Made by a program: the position numbers and the translations under genes. The notes beneath the pieces are model-generated. The model was not told the origin of the DNA. It worked only from the letters and a program-made list of their open reading frames with translations, and did no database searches. From a virus, in IMG/VR virus record IMGVR_UViG_3300042376_001320, positions 1-48,754 of that record: a stretch of DNA of 48,754 nt; one strand, given 5' to 3'. Below, in pieces: positions 6,754-13,176 of the stretch. Position 1 is the stretch's first letter; each line of letters begins with the position of its first letter.

Positions 6754-6839
6754 CCCGCGCAATCAATTTCCAGCGGTGGACGCTGGCAGACAGAGAAACC
6801 AACGGGGGAGACACCCGCAAAACGTCAAAAGCAAAACAT

Positions 6840-7298
6840 ATGAAAACGACACCAAACGAATACGACACCCAAGCGGAGCAGTTCTTGACCTCCAACGAGA
6901 TCAAGTTCCGCGCCACGCTGAGCGACACCAAAGCGCCAGCGTGGGGAGACAACGGCAAGCACGGCCATCACTACCGTGTGACGCTTAGCAAGGGCAAAGC
7001 AGGCACTCCAGAACATACCGGCAACGTCTGCGCTTCAAACCGCCTGACCTTCGACTTCTGGTCAAGCATCGCAGACGCGGAGAAAGGCATTCAAACCGTC
7101 TCCGCGTATTCTGTGCTCGCCTGCATCTCGGGCGATGCGTACACGCCGGAAACCTTCGCGGACTTCTGCGCGGAATACGGGTACGAGTCGGACAGCATCA
7201 AATCACTCCAGACGTTCCGCCGCTGTTCGGCCTTCGCCAAACGGCTGCGCGCCTTCTTCACCGGGGCCGAGCTTGAGCAGTTGCAGGAGATCAACTAA
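6840..7298 (+). CDS. Conserved phage hypothetical protein
   Basis: It has 152 residues. Segments FLTSNEIKFRATLSD, APAWGDNGKHGHHYRVTLS, LTFDFWSSIADA and YTPETFADFCAEYGYESDS match a family common in early regions of diverse phages, of unknown activity. Its internal DFWSS is unrelated to the FWG tails discussed elsewhere. An 86-nt leader separates promoter 6726 from the ATG; its last part is A-rich with no SD. Confidence 0.75.
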   Translation: MKTTPNEYDTQAEQFLTSNEIKFRATLSDTKAPAWGDNGKHGHHYRVTLSKGKAGTPEHTGNVCASNRLTFDFWSSIADAEKGIQTVSAYSVLACISGDAYTPETFADFCAEYGYESDSIKSLQTFRRCSAFAKRLRAFFTGAELEQLQEIN

Positions 7299-7394
7299 AA
7301 ACCGCCCTCGGGCGTTAATGCAGCCGCAACGGTGCGCCGGTCACAAGCCCGGACAAATGCAGAGTGACGCAACAAACCAAACGACCAAGACAAT
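7299..7394 (+). promoter_or_regulatory. Divergent copy of the hairpin/leader element
   Basis: A short CGCCCTCGGGCG dyad just after the upstream stop and an A/C-rich CAACAAACCAAACGACC tract before the ATG at 7395 follow the same plan as copies at 3761, 4478 and 5503, though the middle differs. Confidence 0.35.
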
Positions 7395-7877
7395 ATGAAA
7401 ACACTATACACCCGCGACCTGTACAAGCGTAAATGCAAACTCGAAGAACTCCGCGATGCCGTCACCACGGCACGCGAGGAACTGGAGGGAAAGAAAGGCG
7501 AGCTGGCAGCATTGGAGGAAACCCCCGAAGATGAGGCGAGCGAGGCCGCGCTGGAGATTGCCAGCGAAGGAGTGACAGACGCAGAGAGCAATCTTGAAAT
7601 CGCCGAGTCCGACTTCAGCGACGACGAGAAAGCCGAGCTGGACGAACTCGAAACCCTCGAAAACGAGATCAGCGAGTTCATGCACGGTGAGACGATGATC
7701 CCCGAAAGTGATTTCGAGGATTACGCCCGCGAGATGGCCGAGGTCATCCACGGGAAAGCAGTTCGCGAGGCCACATGGCCTTTCACCTGCATCGACTGGA
7801 CTGAAGCCGCCGAGCAACTGCAACAGGACTACTCCACGGTCGAGTACCAAGGTGAAAGCTACTACGTCCGCAGCTAA
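7395..7877 (+). CDS. Acidic coiled-coil phage protein
   Basis: It has 160 residues. Residues about 10-100 are an uninterrupted Glu-rich coiled coil (LEELRDAVTTAREELEGKK and onwards). The C-terminal part WPFTCIDWTEAAEQLQQDY and YQGESYYVRS is a conserved block in small phage proteins of unknown role. The highly negative charge could suit DNA mimicry, but this is speculation. The ATG follows an A/C-rich leader. Confidence 0.7.
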   Translation: MKTLYTRDLYKRKCKLEELRDAVTTAREELEGKKGELAALEETPEDEASEAALEIASEGVTDAESNLEIAESDFSDDEKAELDELETLENEISEFMHGETMIPESDFEDYAREMAEVIHGKAVREATWPFTCIDWTEAAEQLQQDYSTVEYQGESYYVRS

Positions 7878-7937
7878 AGCCCGCAAGCCAGAACCCGCCC
7901 GCCCCATAGCCAGGGGCCGCCGAGTTTTGGATTGTGC

Positions 7938-7986
7938 GCTTGACACGATGAAAATTCACCCTTAAAACCCCGCGCCCATGAAAACT
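7938..7986 (+). repeat. 49-bp direct repeat, copy A (promoter plus start)
   Basis: Positions 7938..7986 equal 9182..9230 except for one base in the linker. The unit spans the -35, -10, linker and the first three codons of the following gene, so the whole expression signal was duplicated. Confidence 0.9.
7940..7967 (+). promoter_or_regulatory. Promoter, repeated family
   Basis: TTGACA (7940..7945), 16-nt spacer, TTAAAA (7962..7967). The ATG at 7978 is 10 nt below the -10, implying a leader of only a few nucleotides. Confidence 0.55.
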
Positions 7987-8157
7987 TTTCGAGACAACCC
8001 GCCCATCGGCAAAACCCGGCATTCCGTTTCCTTCCACGGAGGCACCAAATTCCACAAAGACGGCAGCCCCTTTTTCGATCTCCAGACCTTCCGCCGACGT
8101 GCGGACAAAAACACATTCGTGCGCAGCCTTGAACAAACGAGACACACCGTCGCCTAA
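7978..8157 (+). CDS. Small conserved phage protein
   Basis: It has 59 residues, basic. The core SFHGGTKFHKDGSPFFDLQT followed by FRRRADKNTFVRSL resembles a short protein I have met in other phages. Start is set by the repeated promoter/linker ending in ATGAAAACT. No membrane or signal features; function unknown. Confidence 0.65.
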   Translation: MKTFRDNPPIGKTRHSVSFHGGTKFHKDGSPFFDLQTFRRRADKNTFVRSLEQTRHTVA

Positions 8158-8170
8158 AACCTCTACGCCC

Positions 8171-8485
8171 ATGAAAAGACCAAACATCACCTCTGGAGAA
8201 TGGAACGTCGCACACGAGTTTCCCGGATCCATAATCGCAGGCACCGTCGAAGACTCCCCACGAGGGAAGTCTGCCATGGTCATCTGCCGCGTGCAGGGCA
8301 ATTTGTTGCCGACGTACAAGCCCAACATTCAATTCATCGCCGCCGCCCCCGACATGGCGAAAGCATTGGAAGAGATTGAAAACATGCTTGCTGGGCACCC
8401 TGAGTCAGGAACAGGCAACACCAAAGTCCATTACGCAATGCACGCCGCCAAGGCCGCGCTCATCAAAGCCGGGTACTCCTTCTAA
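8171..8485 (+). CDS. Conserved small phage protein, paralogue of 5579..5896
   Basis: It has 104 residues. NITSGEW at the start, FIAAAPDMAKALEEIENML in the middle and AAKAALIKAGYSF at the end give the same architecture as 5579..5896. The start lies at the end of a TAAAACCTCTACGCCC linker variant. A family role is not known. Presence twice within 3 kb suggests local duplication or capture of cassettes. Confidence 0.7.
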   Translation: MKRPNITSGEWNVAHEFPGSIIAGTVEDSPRGKSAMVICRVQGNLLPTYKPNIQFIAAAPDMAKALEEIENMLAGHPESGTGNTKVHYAMHAAKAALIKAGYSF

Positions 8486-8498
8486 AAACCCCGCGCCC

Positions 8499-8657
8499 AT
8501 GAAAGCCCGTTTCCTCATCACCTACCGCATCGAAACCAACCGCTACACCATCACCCTGCCCGGCGTCTCCGCCGCGCATGTCTGGCGAGCCTGGGACCGC
8601 CCCGGCTCAACACTTCTCGACGTGCGCGAATGCGATTCCAACGGACTGCCTCTCTAA
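8499..8657 (+). CDS. Small hypothetical protein
   Basis: It has 52 residues, starting MKARFLITYRIETNRYTITLPG, with alternating beta-type residues. Start chosen at the conserved linker; the longer frame from 8376 overlaps the previous gene. No family recognised. Confidence 0.55.
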   Translation: MKARFLITYRIETNRYTITLPGVSAAHVWRAWDRPGSTLLDVRECDSNGLPL

Positions 8658-8662
8658 ACCCC

Positions 8663-9025
8663 ATGAAGACCAACACCAAAGCAGTCCACGAGGCTTTTCT
8701 TGACCAGATCAGGCAAGACTTCGCCGCCCGTGGCATCGCTCCCGTTGCCAACCCATACGGCGAGGAAGAGTACACCGTGCAAACCATGGTCGGGCCTTAC
8801 ACCTGCCACGCGCAGAAGGCGTTCGGCACTGGCCGGGACACGCTGCGTTTCTTGTCCGTCATGGGTCGATTTGCAGACCCAACCAAAGCCCGGACGCAAG
8901 TGGACTGCAACCCGCACAATGGAAAATGGAATTTCGACGGGCAAGGCAACCGCAAAACCGAGATGGAGGCGCGAGGCTTGGCCTCGTGCATCACTCAACG
9001 CATTCTCAACCTGACGACACCATGA
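8663..9025 (+). CDS. Hypothetical protein, 120 residues
   Basis: Charged N-terminal helix (EAFLDQIRQDFAARG), then a mixed region with CHAQKAFGTGRDTLRFLSVMG and NPHNGKWNFDG. No known family. The ATG lies 5 nt after the previous stop in a shortened linker, and the stop overlaps the next start (ATGA), so it is coupled to 9022..9168. Confidence 0.6.
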   Translation: MKTNTKAVHEAFLDQIRQDFAARGIAPVANPYGEEEYTVQTMVGPYTCHAQKAFGTGRDTLRFLSVMGRFADPTKARTQVDCNPHNGKWNFDGQGNRKTEMEARGLASCITQRILNLTTP

Positions 9026-9168
9026 AACCCAAAACCCCGCGACTCGTCCGCCCGGCTGACCGTGTGACCGACAAACGCCAGCACTGGCGGCTCAAGCTCG
9101 CCACCCTCAAACGCAACCAAACGACCAACCTGACCGAGCCTTGCACGGATGCACGGTTTGTGAAATGA
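9022..9168 (+). CDS. Small basic protein
   Basis: It has 48 residues, strongly basic (KPKTPRLVRPADRVTDKRQ, then HWRLKLATLKRN). ATGA overlap with 8663..9025 sets the start. It could be nucleic-acid binding by charge alone; no family recognised. Confidence 0.5.
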   Translation: MKPKTPRLVRPADRVTDKRQHWRLKLATLKRNQTTNLTEPCTDARFVK

Positions 9169-9181
9169 CTTTCACATACCA

Positions 9182-9230
9182 GCTTGACACGATGAAAATT
9201 CACCCTTAAAACCCCACGCCCATGAAAACT
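9182..9230 (+). repeat. 49-bp direct repeat, copy B
   Basis: Second copy of 7938..7986 with a single difference (CCACGCCC in place of CCGCGCCC). It places the same promoter and first codons in front of an unrelated gene. Confidence 0.9.
9184..9211 (+). promoter_or_regulatory. Promoter, repeated family
   Basis: TTGACA (9184..9189), 16-nt spacer, TTAAAA (9206..9211); ATG at 9222, 10 nt below the -10. Identical to the promoter at 7940. Confidence 0.55.
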
Positions 9231-9395
9231 GTTGAAGACATACTGCAAAAGTTCGGAGTTACCGCGTACAAAACGCTCGCCAGCGGAGAGACCGCCATTC
9301 GCAAGGGCGGGATGTGGCTTTATTTCTGGCGCAACCCGGAAACCCGCGAGTACGAGCAAAACGGCAGCAGCTCGCTGCTATACCCGAACGCCTAA
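9222..9395 (+). CDS. Small hypothetical protein
   Basis: It has 57 residues: a short helix (VEDILQKFG), then KGGMWLYFWRNPETREYEQNG. The start is set by the 49-bp promoter repeat and its TAA opens the next conserved linker. No family recognised. Confidence 0.55.
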   Translation: MKTVEDILQKFGVTAYKTLASGETAIRKGGMWLYFWRNPETREYEQNGSSSLLYPNA

Positions 9396-9407
9396 AAACC
9401 CCGCGCC

Positions 9408-9668
9408 ATGAAAACCAAATCCAAGTACCTCAACCCTGACATCGACAAAGCCCTGCCCGATCTGGTGCCGGAAGTCATCGCCAGTCGGGCAACCCGTGAC
9501 CGCGACGAACAGACCCGGCTCTGCGTCCGCCTGCGCCACCATTGGAAAACCAACCCAGGCTTTCGCAATTCGTTCAAGCGCAAAGATCCGCGTGACGTGT
9601 GCTTCATGTGGATGGCGCAGTGGAGCGAGTCCGAGCGGAAGAAACAACTCAGCACCAAGAAATCATGA
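9408..9668 (+). CDS. Small basic hypothetical protein
   Basis: It has 86 residues, many Arg/Lys/Asp, with LRHHWKTNPGFRNSFKRKDP and a Trp-rich FMWMAQW. The ATGAAA closes the conserved linker. The stop overlaps the next start (ATGA). No family recognised. Confidence 0.55.
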   Translation: MKTKSKYLNPDIDKALPDLVPEVIASRATRDRDEQTRLCVRLRHHWKTNPGFRNSFKRKDPRDVCFMWMAQWSESERKKQLSTKKS

Positions 9669-10033
9669 GCGACACAAGACCAACACCAGAAACTCAGGCC
9701 GCGATTATGGCCTCCAAAGGAGCATGGAGCTTTGAATTGCGCGAAAAAATGGAAAAACTGGAACGTGAGCGCGACGACCTCGCCAGATGGAAAGACGATG
9801 CCCGCGAACTCCTTCTGGAAATACGCGACGACGAGGTGAACGCCCAAGACGAAACGGACAAGTTTCTGCGAGACCACGAGCCTTCTGAACTGTCCAAGAT
9901 GCGCGAGGCGATCAAAGAGGCAAGCAACGCCATAAAACTCCAAATCTTCGTTCGGGGTACTCGTGACGACACGCTTGACGTGTTGGCACAGATGCAGGCA
10001 GCCCTCACCAAACTCCAACCCTTCATCAAGTGA
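9665..10033 (+). CDS. Coiled-coil hypothetical protein
   Basis: It has 122 residues. Residues 25-75 form a charged coiled coil (ELREKMEKLERERDDLARW, then RELLLEIRDDEV). The C-terminal part is amphipathic. Translation is coupled to the upstream gene by a 4-nt overlap. Function unknown. Confidence 0.6.
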   Translation: MSDTRPTPETQAAIMASKGAWSFELREKMEKLERERDDLARWKDDARELLLEIRDDEVNAQDETDKFLRDHEPSELSKMREAIKEASNAIKLQIFVRGTRDDTLDVLAQMQAALTKLQPFIK

Positions 10034-10051
10034 CCACCGAAGCCCAACGCC

Positions 10052-10651
10052 ATGCCCTTCATTCTCTCCGACACGCCCTCAATCGTCCGCTGCTTAGTCC
10101 GCGCCGAGTTCACGCAGAACCATCAAAGCCGGAAAGGCGAGTACCTTCAGGCCCACATCCTGGGGATACGTTGCCAGGAAGCAGCCAGCCTCCAGTTCCA
10201 AGTGAGGTTCGATGAGCCGGAAATGGCTGGAGCGATGTTCTGTTTACCAATCCAGGCGCTCTGCTGGAAACCGTGCCCTCTGCCAGACACCGAATTGATC
10301 CAGCCTTGGGATACGTTCTCCTCGACCTTCTGCGTCCACGAGTTCGCCCTGTGGAAGCGGGGCAACGCTGAACTGCTCAACGTGCGCCAGATCGAAGGAC
10401 ACCCCGAACGCCTTGCCGCCCGCTACCTCTTCACATTGGATTTCGAAGGCAACGCACTGGCGAACGACTTCGAGCAGCACAAACAGCTCCACGTTCTCCA
10501 GGTCGAGGCAGGCTGGTTTGCAGCAGTCCCAAACAACCGCGTACTGAGTGTGGACAGCGCATTTGCTACACCCTGCGAAACGCTCCCACGCTTCGAGTCC
10601 CTTGAACACCTTTACACGGCTGAATGCCGGATTGGAGAGCCAACACCATGA
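10052..10651 (+). CDS. Hypothetical protein, 199 residues
   Basis: Mixed alpha/beta composition with several Cys and Trp. Segments AHILGIRCQEAASLQFQV and FCLPIQALCWKPCPLPD read as a folded domain but match nothing I know. The stop overlaps the start of 10648..11013. No SD; the ATG follows CCCAACGCC. Confidence 0.6.
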   Translation: MPFILSDTPSIVRCLVRAEFTQNHQSRKGEYLQAHILGIRCQEAASLQFQVRFDEPEMAGAMFCLPIQALCWKPCPLPDTELIQPWDTFSSTFCVHEFALWKRGNAELLNVRQIEGHPERLAARYLFTLDFEGNALANDFEQHKQLHVLQVEAGWFAAVPNNRVLSVDSAFATPCETLPRFESLEHLYTAECRIGEPTP

Positions 10652-11013
10652 CCACCGCCCAACTCGACCACCTGCGCAAGATCGACGCGCACCTCGCCCA
10701 TCTCCTCGAAATTGCCGCGAAACGGACGCCGGGGAGGTGGCAGCAAGAAGGCACAATCACAAATGAGGTCTGGAGTGATGCAGATTTCATTTGCGATTGC
10801 ATGGACAACTCCGATGCAAACGCCGCCTACATCGCCGCCTGCGCCGGAAACGCCGAAGCAGGATGGGAGAGCACGCGGATTCTGATCGCCGAGTTACTCA
10901 GCCTGCACGAACGAATGGAGAAGATCGGCTGCCCAGAGTTTGTATGCGAGCCAATCCAGAAACTCCTCGCCCGATGGCCGCTGGAATCCCTCTTGCAAAC
11001 GGCTAAAGTTTAA
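10648..11013 (+). CDS. Small phage protein with GRW motif
   Basis: It has 121 residues. AAKRTPGRWQQEG followed by DANAAYIAACAGN is the arrangement of the phage family that includes TPGPW-type proteins, so it may be a distant third relative of 5579..5896 and 8171..8485. The C-terminal half is helical (ILIAELLSLHERMEKIG). It is coupled by ATGA overlap. Function unknown. Confidence 0.6.
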   Translation: MTTAQLDHLRKIDAHLAHLLEIAAKRTPGRWQQEGTITNEVWSDADFICDCMDNSDANAAYIAACAGNAEAGWESTRILIAELLSLHERMEKIGCPEFVCEPIQKLLARWPLESLLQTAKV

Positions 11014-11021
11014 CCTAGCCT
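10993..11021 (+). promoter_or_regulatory. Weak member of the promoter family
   Basis: TTGCAA (10993..10998), 17-nt spacer ending GTTTAACC, TAGCCT (11016..11021). The TTTAACCTA part matches the promoter at 6077. The next ATG is at 11031, 9 nt on. Confidence 0.3.
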
Positions 11022-11030
11022 GTCGGTCAT

Positions 11031-11351
11031 ATGTCTGACCCCATCAAGTACCCGAAGACCATCTCATGGAAAACCATGCGCAACGAAGAGATTGCCAATA
11101 TCGTCGGTTGCCACCCCAATACCGTGCTGCGCCATCGCGCCGAGAAAGGCAAGCCCAAGGCTCCGCGCAAACCGGGAAGCGGCAGCAAACCACACATCCT
11201 TGACAGCAAGATCGACCTGACCAAGACCGCCGCGTGGAACGCCAAGAAGCAAAAGGCACATCCTCAGTGGATGGCCCACCGCATGCGCCTACTGCGCGAG
11301 AAGCTCAAGCAAGCCGATGCCACCTCAGACGATAAAGAGTTCTGGGGTTGA
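11031..11351 (+). CDS. HTH DNA-binding protein with C-terminal FWG tag
   Basis: It has 106 residues. SWKTMRNEEIANIVGCHPNT then VLRHRAEKG is a compact helix-turn-helix in which the second helix follows HPNTV. The rest is basic (KGKPKAPRKPGSGSK) and helical. It ends SDDKEFWG, the shared acidic Phe-Trp-Gly tail. A regulator of the downstream NAD and replication genes is possible by position. A weak promoter sits 10 nt upstream. Confidence 0.7.
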   Translation: MSDPIKYPKTISWKTMRNEEIANIVGCHPNTVLRHRAEKGKPKAPRKPGSGSKPHILDSKIDLTKTAAWNAKKQKAHPQWMAHRMRLLREKLKQADATSDDKEFWG

Positions 11352-11580
11352 CCCAAGATCAAACGCTCAAGTGGACCTGCCGGATACAGCCGGTGAACTG
11401 CTGGGCGTGCTGCAATGGCATGCGGCAGACGGGAGGATGAGGCGGTGGGCAATCAAGCAGGGGACGCGCATGAATGGCATCCAGGTCATCGCTCAAGGCA
11501 AGACCGTTGAATGTGGGTGGGATCACTTGTTCCGCTCGCTACGCAAAAAACTTTCCACTCCTAAACGAATACTCGCATGA
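11317..11580 (+). CDS. Small conserved phage protein
   Basis: Up to 87 residues. The start is uncertain: the ATG at 11317 overlaps the previous gene by 35 nt, while an in-frame GTG at about 11371 would avoid this. The C-terminal part (RMNGIQVIAQGKTVECGWDH, then LFRSLRKKLS) has the look of a conserved domain. The stop overlaps the next start (ATGA). Function unknown. Confidence 0.5.
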   Translation: MPPQTIKSSGVDPRSNAQVDLPDTAGELLGVLQWHAADGRMRRWAIKQGTRMNGIQVIAQGKTVECGWDHLFRSLRKKLSTPKRILA

Positions 11581-12026
11581 CCTTTTTCAAATCCATATTC
11601 ACCGACAAGCTCGCCGCCATGCGAGCCGCCGCCCCCCGCGCTACCCTGCGCATGCTCCACGAGAGCAACGGTTTTTCTCTCTACCTCGACGAGGCTGCCG
11701 CCGCCCGCAAAGTGTCGCAGCTTGGCACGTTGACCGACTACGCCGAGGACATCCTGGAGGACAGCATACCGACCCTGATCGTCCCGTTGGAACAGACCAT
11801 GAAGTTCGTGGAGGAGGTGACAGCCGTACACTCGGTCGCCTTCGTGGACGTGTGCCTCGCCAACCGGGTCAACAATGCGCGGCACACGATGTACGCGTAT
11901 TTTCCGAAGCGGCAGGCAAAACGGGAAACGTCTGCGTGGCCTTACACTGCCGCCGAGCAGGCGGAGATTGACGAGGAGAGTCGGAAGGCCATGCCAGTCG
12001 AAGAATCTGACGACTTTTGGGGTTGA
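11577..12026 (+). CDS. Hypothetical protein with C-terminal FWG tag
   Basis: It has 149 residues. It opens with MTFFKSIFTDKLAAMRAAAP; the middle (LTDYAEDILEDSIPTLIVPLEQ) is amphipathic; the end is acidic and finishes VEESDDFWG. No family recognised. It is coupled by ATGA to 11317..11580. The stop context GGGGTTGACA contains a consensus -35 that may serve the next transcription unit. Confidence 0.6.
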   Translation: MTFFKSIFTDKLAAMRAAAPRATLRMLHESNGFSLYLDEAAAARKVSQLGTLTDYAEDILEDSIPTLIVPLEQTMKFVEEVTAVHSVAFVDVCLANRVNNARHTMYAYFPKRQAKRETSAWPYTAAEQAEIDEESRKAMPVEESDDFWG

Positions 12027-12054
12027 CAATCTGTCCGCACCGTTTCAGTATAGT
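12023..12054 (+). promoter_or_regulatory. Candidate promoter for the NAD gene pair
   Basis: TTGACA (12023..12028) overlaps the upstream stop codon. TATAGT (12049..12054) is 20 nt away; a 17-nt spacing would give CAGTAT. The same TTGAC(A/G)-N20-TATAG layout occurs at 2451..2482 on the minus strand. Confidence 0.4.
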
Positions 12055-12070
12055 GAAATTCAAACACACC

Positions 12071-12859
12071 ATGAAGACCATCAACCTGATCACCGGAGAG
12101 CGTGTAAAAACTCTCCTTTTCCCGGACAACCAGCCTCACGTCACAGTGAATGACATTCAGCCGGGAGACGACGTGCGGGTTGTTTGTCCAATCCGAAGTC
12201 CCCTCGAACTAGTTCAGTTGATGCTCGTGGTCAATGCAGTGCGACACACACAAGCGACACCCCGCGAACTTGTGGTACCCTACCTGATGGGTGCTCGGTA
12301 CGACCGCATCATCAATACTGGCGACAGTTTTGACCTTGAGGTGGTGGCGCAGTGCATCAACTCCTGTGGTTTCTTATCGGTCAACCTGTTCGATGTTCAC
12401 AGCAGCGTTGCCACATCTTTGATTCACAACTCGCGATCTCACAACAACAGCAGGCTGGTCAAAGCCTACAACCAGTTGGGCGCGGTTCTCATCGTGCCCG
12501 ACAAAGGAGCTGTCAGCAAAGCCGCCGACTACCAAGATTGGAACGCCTGCCTTTCGGAAAAAGTGTTCTGCGACAAAGTCCGCGACACCACGACCGGGCG
12601 TGTGTCCCTCGTGGTACAGAACCCGGAAATTTGCACTGGACGCAACTGCGTCATCATCGACGACATTTGCGATGGTGGAGCCACGTTCCTTGCCATCGCA
12701 GAGCAGATTGAACCAGTTCACCTCACCCTGATAGTTTCGCACGGCATCTTCTCCAAAGGTTTTCACACTTTGAAGGAGAAGTTTGACGAGATCATCACAA
12801 CCGACAGCTTTTGGCATCACGCCGCAGACAAAGTAACCACCATCAAACTCGGACTATGA
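12071..12859 (+). CDS. Ribose-phosphate pyrophosphokinase-like protein (Prs or ADPR-pyrophosphate synthetase candidate)
   Basis: It has 262 residues; the ATG follows CAAACACACC. The Prs fold is visible: PYLMGARYDR, FDVHSS, VLIVPDKGAVSKA, the mobile-loop CDKVRD, and the phosphoribosyl-binding loop DDICDGGAT at residues 197-205. Cellular Prs enzymes have about 315 residues; phage forms are shorter. Two reactions are possible: ribose-5-phosphate plus ATP to PRPP, or ADP-ribose plus ATP to ADPR-pyrophosphate as in the NARP1 anti-immunity pathway. Its partner, a NAMPT-like transferase, starts 318 nt downstream. Motifs alone cannot settle the substrate. Confidence 0.9.
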   Translation: MKTINLITGERVKTLLFPDNQPHVTVNDIQPGDDVRVVCPIRSPLELVQLMLVVNAVRHTQATPRELVVPYLMGARYDRIINTGDSFDLEVVAQCINSCGFLSVNLFDVHSSVATSLIHNSRSHNNSRLVKAYNQLGAVLIVPDKGAVSKAADYQDWNACLSEKVFCDKVRDTTTGRVSLVVQNPEICTGRNCVIIDDICDGGATFLAIAEQIEPVHLTLIVSHGIFSKGFHTLKEKFDEIITTDSFWHHAADKVTTIKLGL

Positions 12860-13092
12860 AATTCAGGAAAAGACCAGTCATCATCGAAGCTACGCGGTTC
12901 AACAAAGAAGGGGATCACCCTTCAGTTGTGGCAGATATTACATCCCCCACAGGTTTCGGCATCCACACGCTTGAGCACACCGCCATCAAACACGAAGTGA
13001 CTCCAGGCGATTGGATCATCACAGGAGTTCAAGGCGAGGTGTACGCCTGCAAACCCGACATCTTTGAACAAACCTACGAGCCTGTTAACTGA
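12856..13092 (+). CDS. Conserved small phage protein (PGDWIITG family)
   Basis: It has 78 residues; ATGA overlap with the Prs-like gene. FRKRPVIIEATRF, HTLEH, TPGDWIITGVQGEVYACKPDIFEQTYEPV is a very common phage protein, often placed among metabolic or early genes, with no established role. Position inside the NAD pair implies co-translation but not function. Confidence 0.75.
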   Translation: MKFRKRPVIIEATRFNKEGDHPSVVADITSPTGFGIHTLEHTAIKHEVTPGDWIITGVQGEVYACKPDIFEQTYEPVN

Positions 13093-13176
13093 CCTGCTGA
13101 TTATCGCGGCGACATTCATCTCGGTTATCCGAGCGGGATGGAGTCTCGAAAAAACCAACGACCCTTACTCCTTCCA

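Noticed and set aside
6161-6958. Long minus-strand and alternative-frame ORFs with five-residue repeats
   Set aside because: They are frame shadows of the pentapeptide-repeat DNA, where every frame is repetitive and stop-free.
7055-7066. Internal DFWSS as another member of the FWG set
   Set aside because: It belongs to a conserved fold segment in the 6840 gene, lacks the Gly and is far from the C-terminus.
7938-9230. CRISPR-like array from repeated 49-bp units
   Set aside because: Only two copies, 1.2 kb apart, each containing a promoter and start codon; no spacers.
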